This document shows positions 58,040 to 64,000 of a stretch of 64,000 nt of DNA, piece by piece. The stretch comes from Akanthomyces muscarius. Its lineage: Eukaryota > Ascomycota > Sordariomycetes > Hypocreales > Cordycipitaceae. A model generated the notes under the pieces. It made no database searches. It had not been told where the DNA came from and saw nothing but the letters and a program-made list of their open reading frames with translations. Numbering within the stretch: position 1 is the first letter of the stretch; the number at the start of each line of letters is the position of its first letter. The position numbers were made by a program, and so were the translations under genes. The DNA lies in the NCBI RefSeq assembly GCF_028009165.1, contig NC_079241.1:7254001-7318000 (forward strand), written 5' to 3'.

Positions 58040-59746
58040 ATGGCGGCTATCCGACTTATACCGCTGAAGCACATGGCGGGCATCAGCCTGCTTGGCTGCG
58101 TACTCATCAAGCTGCTTCATTTGTTCGACAACGCGACACAATCCGTCGTTGTTTTCATCGGCCTATTTTCTGCACAAATTGCCATTTATTCGGCATATGC
58201 GATTTTTGTATATCCGTATTTCGTGTCGCCTCTCCGCCATCTGCCTCAGGTCAAAGGCGGACTGCCCCTTTTAGGCCATGGCATAAACATGCGAAAAAAC
58301 GGCCCCGGCGTCATGGCCAAAAAATGGTCGGTAGCATCTTCCGCAGGATGAATTCGTTCTAGTTTGCTGACTGCACAATGAAGGATCGCTGAAAGCCCCA
58401 ACGACGGCCTGATTCGTGTTCTTTGGCATTTCAATCAGGAAATGGTCATCGTCAACTCCCCGCAGGCACTCTCGGAACTTCTTGTCACCAAGTGCTACAG
58501 CTTCGAGAAACCGGAATTCGCGCGTAAATTCCTGGCTTTCATCATTGGCTGGGGTCTTCTTACTGTGGAAGGCGACGAGCACAAGAAACAACGACGCGAC
58601 ATGCTACCAGCATTCTCCTTCCGTCACATCAAGGACTTATACCCGCTCTTCTGGAAAAAGTCGTGCGAGTCGGTGCGCGAAATCGCAGCCTCATGCGATG
58701 AAAAAGGTTACACAGAGATGGACATTTCTGGATGGACTGCGCGCTGTGCATTGGATATTATTGGCCTTGCGGGTGTTGGGGTGGACTTCGGCTCCATCAA
58801 GAACCCGGAGAACCCCCTCGCCCAGAGCTACGAGCTCTTACAGCCATCGCCAGCCGACATGCCGCTACTTGGAGCTCGAGCTTTCCTTCCCGACATCATC
58901 ATGGACAATCTGCCGCTTCAACGTGTGAGAGATGCCGCCAAAGCCTCCGCCCATATCCGAGGTGTTGCTCTTGAGTTGATTCAAGAAAAGAAGCGCCTGC
59001 TAGACAACAAGCAAGACGCAGGTCTGGATATCCTCACCGTTGCGTTGGGCGGACGTCTTTTCTCCGAAAGTGCTCTTGTTGATCAAATGATGACATTTCT
59101 CTCTGCCGGGCATGAGACCACTGCATCTTCCCTCATCTGGGCGACATACTTCATGGCCAAGTACCCACAGATGCAGGAGCGTCTTCGAAAGGAGATTCGC
59201 AACACGTTACCTTCTCCAGACAGCGATGCCGAGGTTACCAGTACGGTGATAGATTCCATGCCGTATCTTAATGCTGTTTGCAGCGAGGTCTTGCGAACGA
59301 ACAGCCCGGTGGCACAATCGGTGCGAGTCGCGAATCACGACACCACCCTCCAAGGACAGTTCATTCCCAAGGACACTCTGCTAGTTTTGGTACCTTGGGC
59401 AACAAATACCGACCCTAAGCAGTGGGGCGACGACGCGCATGAGTTCAAGCCGGAGCGCTGGCTGACCCCCGAGAATGGTGGTACGAACGCGACCAATGCG
59501 GCGAGCGGAGGAGCCACGAGCAATTACGCCTTCATGACCTTCCTTCACGGACCTCATAGCTGCATTGGTGGCGCGTTTGCCAAGTCGGAGCTGGCCTGCC
59601 TGGTTGCCGCTTGGATTGGCCGATTCAAGTTTGAGCTCAAGGACAAGTCTCTCCTGGACGAAAGCAAGATCAAGATCAATCCTAGTATTGTCGCCAAGCC
59701 CGACGGCGGAATGGAAATGTGCGTCCAGGTCGTTGATGGATGGTAA
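58040..59746 (+). CDS. Cytochrome P450 monooxygenase (CYP4-clan-like)
   Basis: Two exons, 58040-58326 and 58384-59746, encode 549 residues. The intron has an unusual donor GTCGGT, a GCTGAC branch and AATGAAG acceptor; no GT-AG alternative keeps the frame, and the join gives KKWIAESPNDGLIRV. Two hydrophobic stretches near the N-terminus (about residues 10-25 and 35-60) precede the VSPLRHLPQVKGG hinge. Landmarks: WGLLTVEGDEHKKQRRDMLPAFS (C-helix), I-helix SAGHETTAS, K-helix EVLR, FKPERW, and heme loop FLHGPHSCIG with Cys489. The C-helix sequence resembles CYP4-clan enzymes, many of which hydroxylate fatty acids or terpenoids; the substrate is not known. An ATG at 58035 is out of frame and five bases upstream. 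Its neighbour, on the opposite strand, is the lipoxygenase. Confidence 0.88.
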
Positions 59747-62627
59747 ATACGAAGATAACATCAGAGGTGCTTGCATTTTGTGCTACTATCGGACCTCGAA
59801 AATTAGACTCTGACAAAGCTCTCGGTGGGTGGTCTAGTGTATCTGCTGCGACGGTGGTGAGTCCTGGGAGTAAAGGACAGGTACCTTCAAAATGCTAAGG
59901 AAAAGACACTTACTTGATGAAGCAGCATTGTGGATAGTTGCTGATTCATTTCAATACATTTCTTTTTGCTTTACCCGGGTTTATATTCCCAAACCATATC
60001 TGCACAATCGAACGATTGAGCCCGCATTATATGTTGTACCTCATGTTCGCAATTGCAGCCACTTGCATATCTCAACTAGTGACCTGACAAGAGCGACTCG
60101 CTTCGAGTGACACGAAATCTAACTTAGTAAATGCTCATAACCTCAAGAAATTAATACGAATGAATATCATCCGATGCGCCTGCCTACATTCTCAGTCCGC
60201 ACGAAGACCTGTGTATCTTTCACACCACTGGTAGCAGTACTCATGCGGTCGGAAGTTGATCGAGGGCCCCATTGTGCTGAAAGACATTGCATTGCTTGCT
60301 CGAAGCTAGGTCTTTTTCTCAATATTTACATGATCACGCTAACAAAGTTATTAAATGTGGCTCCACGTTTAATAAAGTGCCCCCGGCGCCCCAAGTCGGT
60401 GTAAGTGGTGCATTCGTTTAACCAGACAGCTCCCCGCTCGCTTTAGGTTCCAACCTCAAGAACGCTTACTACACTACATTGTGAAGCAGTAAGCAGTGTA
60501 TTTATGGATATTGTCAACTTCGACTGTTTGGAACTCGTTCCACGAATCGCCTCCCGAATACAATTTGCTTCTCCGAGGCGGAGATTCTCGCCAACTTTAT
60601 CCCCACTGTGCCGAGAAGTCTCGCTAGTGGTTAGTGAGTTCGTTTCCTGGAACCCTTCAGCCAGCTACTCCAGACCTTGTAGCGCCACAATCTGTAGTCA
60701 ATCCTAAAATATCAGCCCTGTCACTAATTCTCGACTCCGGCGGGCCGAGAACGACCAGTAGGGCCGAGATCAGTGCGCGGTTTTCCTGCGACATAATTAG
60801 TTCTTCTGCCATGTTCGCCTTGCTTTTTTTCACACACGCCACGTCCACTCTACGTTGCCAAGCCGAATTAAAAAGAACGCTACGTGGAATTATCTCGTGT
60901 GCACGTAACTTGAAAAAGTCTGCGACTTGGTACTGCCAACGCTGGCTGGTCCTCATCGCCAGTTGTCAACCAGCCAGTGTCGTGTATTAGAATTACAAGG
61001 TGGGTTGTGCTCCCAGTCAGCATCATGTGATCTACTAATTGCGAGCAACATGCCGTCCTGAAAAGAAGGAAGGGGGGGGGGGGGGGGGGGTCAAGCATGG
61101 CAGGTTCTGTGCAGCTACGCGGAGTGTCGGCCATTGCGCTGCGCCACTGATGGCCAGCATCGGCACTCTCAGACAGCGTTGACGCGGGCGATTGATCAAG
61201 AAAGTCGATCGAAGAGTGTTCTCGAGGAGGCGGCCAAAAAAATTGGAATTGAAAGTGCCTTTGCGTTTACCAAGACGCGGCAATGTATGGGATTCAAAGG
61301 CATGAATTAAGGACCTGAGTTTTGTTAAGACCTTTCTTTTGTACTCAACCTCCATCCGAGCTGCCTTCTCTGGCCTTGTATACCATTAGCAGCACCACGA
61401 GCGTTCAAAAGCTGGTGGAAGACTGTGCATAGCCCCCTCACCTCGCTGCTTACAACAGAGGACACCATACGCCCGCCAGCCGGAGAGGATCGGTGGTTGG
61501 ATATGAGCGAGTGCCGAGCTGACCAGGGCTCGAAGTCCCGTTCCACAGACTTGATGGGCACTGCAGTCGAGATTTATTGAACTCGTAGGCATGGAACATG
61601 GACATGCGACGCGGCATGCCTGTCAATAGGCGGTGCATTTACACAGCCTGCACCTTGGACCACCAAGACATATGTGGATCATCGCGCGCGGCAGACCTCC
61701 TGGAAGCTAGCGCTGACTATTAGCTGTGTCTGGCCGGGGCTCGGCCAATACCAGTGTTGATCTCACCAGGCGGACAAGACGGCACCAGGCCTTCTCTACC
61801 CCAAAGTCTCGGCTGTCGCCCGGGCGCAAGCCTCGCATGTTAGGGCTGCGATGGGAGTTATTGGCAAACACAACGCCATTCGGTAACTGTCCGATGAGCC
61901 AGTCCGAGGTTTGTTGAGCTGCGTTGCGACGCACTAGTTTGGTGCTGCTGTAACAGTTTCGAACCACCGTCGAGAACAAATTTGCGGCTGCATATGCACT
62001 TGGAAGGATTTTTTTAGCCATGCAGTCCTTTAACCTCAAGTACAGCGCCTGAGCAAGGTAGTGGAAGTTGTTTGCCAGAAATCTCGGCATCTTTAACTCT
62101 GTTTGAAGCTAACATCTCCATGAGCACAAATACTTGCGATCTCGCCCCAGCGTAGCACTGACCACTGCTGGGCTCACACATACAACAACCAGCGGTCCCT
62201 TGATACAAGCTAGCCGAGGGGGGCCCAGACTGCCGGATGTCAAGTGAGCCGGCACCTGTAAACAATACCATAAGTACGGATTTGTAGGGCCGTTTTGCGA
62301 CGCTAACGCGCGGTAAGTGGATGCTTTTCCAGATTGTGACCAGGTGGGAGGTTTCTCCCGGTCCCATCTCATTACAGTTCGTGCAGCGAAGATCTCTTCA
62401 AGATGACGAGTCCCATGACAGCTATCACGATTTACTTTAAGTACCAAGCCATGCCTCACATCAAACGAGAAAGGGACCATATTTGATCGGGCTCCATCGA
62501 TTCTTCAATCTACTTGATCTTCAATCTTCTTGATCGCCTAGTCGTATCCGGCTTCCCTGCGGTCTCTTAGCCACTTACACGTCAAGCACTCCCTACCCAG
62601 CAATTCAGCCACATATCTGCCACCAAC
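59747..62627. other. Intergenic region upstream of the Zn2Cys6 regulator
   Basis: About 2.9 kb with no supported gene. Frames up to about 127 codons on both strands show no family resemblance. It contains an unusual run of 19 G residues, listed separately. The final 400 bases should hold the regulator's promoter; no TATA box is obvious. Confidence 0.4.
61072..61090 (+). repeat. Run of 19 G residues
   Basis: A homopolymer of 19 G residues, preceded by AAGAAGGAA, in non-coding DNA about 1.5 kb upstream of the Zn2Cys6 gene. It could form stacked G structures. Lengths of such runs are often wrong in assemblies, so the number is approximate. Confidence 0.9.
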
Positions 62628-63821
62628 ATGGGACCGAGCCGTGAAGCTTGCGACCGCTGCCATGCGATGAAAACCAGATGTGTTCGGTCACCCCGATCAC
62701 AAGTCTGCGTCCGCTGCAACCGCCTCGGCTTTTCATGCCACTATAGCCCTCCAGGCCGCACCGGGCGGCCCGCTGGCAGTAAACAGAAAACCGGTACCAA
62801 CCGCACCAAGCCTTCTCCCCGATCATCATATCAAAAGCCAGCGCAGTGCAACACAACATCGCCTTGCATCGAACAAGAAACTTTTGGTTCTATTCTAGGC
62901 CAAATTTCCCCAGCCCTGACCGCCGATGAGCCTACAAACTCGCGGCTTCCTATCAGCTTTTCGCAGCTTGAATTGTTCGGCTCGGAGAGCTCTTTTGGTG
63001 ATGGCACAAACTCGTTGTTCTTCATGGACGATTTGTTTCAAGACGTCATGAACAGCAACATGGCCAATACTGCATCAAATATTTGTACAGCACCGCCCTC
63101 TACAGTGTCCCAGGAGCCCATGGAGCAATCGTTCATCGACTCTGCTCCGTCGTCAAGACACAGTTCTGCAGTTTCTGCGGAACAGGCGGAGTATGTGCTT
63201 TTAGATGCACAAGGGCAGCTGTTACACCTTGTGCGAGCTCTTTCTCAGTGTTCAAGTTTCCCACAAGATCTGGAGGAAATATACCGCATCACCGACACTT
63301 TTGTCAAGGTAGTGGATGATATTGCCACAGGTTTGGATGCATCTTCTGCACGAAGATCATGGTGCGGTGGCTCGATTATGCACATGCTACTTTCGAGTTG
63401 CTATATGAGTCTCATTCAGGCGTTCGAATGCCTGGTCGGCCTCCTGAGACGCGAGCTAGGCCTCACGGACGACGGCTTCGAGCCAACCCTCGACATAAAT
63501 TTGGCCCAGACGCAGATGGGCATCCCCACAACGGCAAGCAATGTGCCGTACATCAGTGCGGACAATGTGCGCTTGGCGATGCCCCATCGCGCTGTGGCGG
63601 AGATCAATTTTCACCTAGTGGGTCAGGCGGTCCAGCATCTCAAAGCCTCCATCTCTCGCTGCGCGGCCAAGGTTCAGACGGGGCTAGACATGGAGAGCGA
63701 GCAGTCGTTACATGCTCTGGCTAGCTCAAGCTCAATTCGCGCCTTTACAAAGCTGGCCATGAATGAGTTGGAGCAACGAGAAAAAAGCTTGCTTACGGGT
63801 TTGCAGATGCCCACATTGTGA
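62628..63821 (+). CDS. Zn2Cys6 transcription factor
   Basis: A single exon of 397 residues. Residues 8-37 form a Zn2Cys6 binuclear cluster: Cys8, Cys11, Cys18, Cys27, Cys30 and Cys37, with the basic loop HAMKTR between. A basic, Gly/Arg/Lys-rich linker (GRTGRPAGSKQK) follows and is likely the DNA-contact arm. Residues about 70-190 are Ser/Thr/Gln-rich. The second half is helical with Cys and Leu (GGSIMHMLLSSCYMSLIQAFECLVGLLRREL), resembling the C-terminal region of AflR-like cluster regulators, a likeness and not an assignment. Such proteins usually activate nearby metabolic genes in the nucleus. It lies at the end of the P450-lipase-lipoxygenase-P450 block, so control of that block is a reasonable guess. 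An intron or further exon downstream is possible but not needed. Confidence 0.9.
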   Translation: MGPSREACDRCHAMKTRCVRSPRSQVCVRCNRLGFSCHYSPPGRTGRPAGSKQKTGTNRTKPSPRSSYQKPAQCNTTSPCIEQETFGSILGQISPALTADEPTNSRLPISFSQLELFGSESSFGDGTNSLFFMDDLFQDVMNSNMANTASNICTAPPSTVSQEPMEQSFIDSAPSSRHSSAVSAEQAEYVLLDAQGQLLHLVRALSQCSSFPQDLEEIYRITDTFVKVVDDIATGLDASSARRSWCGGSIMHMLLSSCYMSLIQAFECLVGLLRRELGLTDDGFEPTLDINLAQTQMGIPTTASNVPYISADNVRLAMPHRAVAEINFHLVGQAVQHLKASISRCAAKVQTGLDMESEQSLHALASSSSIRAFTKLAMNELEQREKSLLTGLQMPTL

Positions 63822-64000
63822 CAATAGCCGGCAGAGAACGATGCGTGGATGGGCATACAGGAAAGTGCGATTGGATATATGAGCGATGTATAAATAGAAA
63901 GCCCTTGTTTTTACCTGAACATTTTATCAAGCACAGTGGATATGCTGACAGTGGATAAAGTATGATCTAACCTTAGTTAGCGAGGAGTGACCGCTACTAC

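Overview
The window is nuclear DNA of a filamentous ascomycete (Pezizomycotina), most likely a sordariomycete. The evidence is short introns (about 46-82 nt) with GT donors, CTAAC-like branch points and AG acceptors, long pyrimidine-rich 5' leaders, and gene families typical of these fungi: Zn2Cys6 factor, several P450s, Rua1_C/DUF4451 protein, Mn-type lipoxygenase, secretory lipase, OPT and amino-acid permeases. The species cannot be named from the sequence. No tRNA, rRNA, CRISPR or recognisable transposon was seen. All exon joins are my own manual predictions, checked for phase.

Layout: (1) 1-782, 3' end of a Pro/Ala-rich protein gene running off the left edge. (2) 783-21610, a sparse region with only two genes, both probable nuclear regulators (a Rua1_C/DUF4451 protein and a PHD-finger protein), each preceded by about 8 kb without a recognisable gene. 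(3) 22130-32750, an amino-acid permease on the minus strand (13 exons, three of them under 30 nt), a divergent 1068-residue protein with a WD40-like C-terminal half, and an OPT oligopeptide transporter with a probable GC-AG intron. (4) 33452-46860, an accessory block of mostly degradative or transport genes: an acyl-protein-thioesterase-like hydrolase and a decayed tandem copy, a type B carboxylesterase, a TauD-like dioxygenase divergent from a frameshifted UNC93-like transporter, a 67-residue small protein, a secreted GH16 glucanase, and a secreted protein with a bacterial-type solute-binding fold. A 13-copy 17-bp minisatellite also lies here. (5) 48904-63821, a P450, a secreted lipase, a secreted lipoxygenase convergent with the lipase, a second P450 and a Zn2Cys6 regulator.

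The last block is the best candidate for an undescribed system. A lipase could release polyunsaturated fatty acids, the adjacent lipoxygenase could peroxidise them, the P450s could hydroxylate or rearrange the products, and the Zn2Cys6 protein could control the set. Gene content and order are read from the sequence; the joint function is inference. The two broken genes in block 4 suggest that this part of the genome is turning over.
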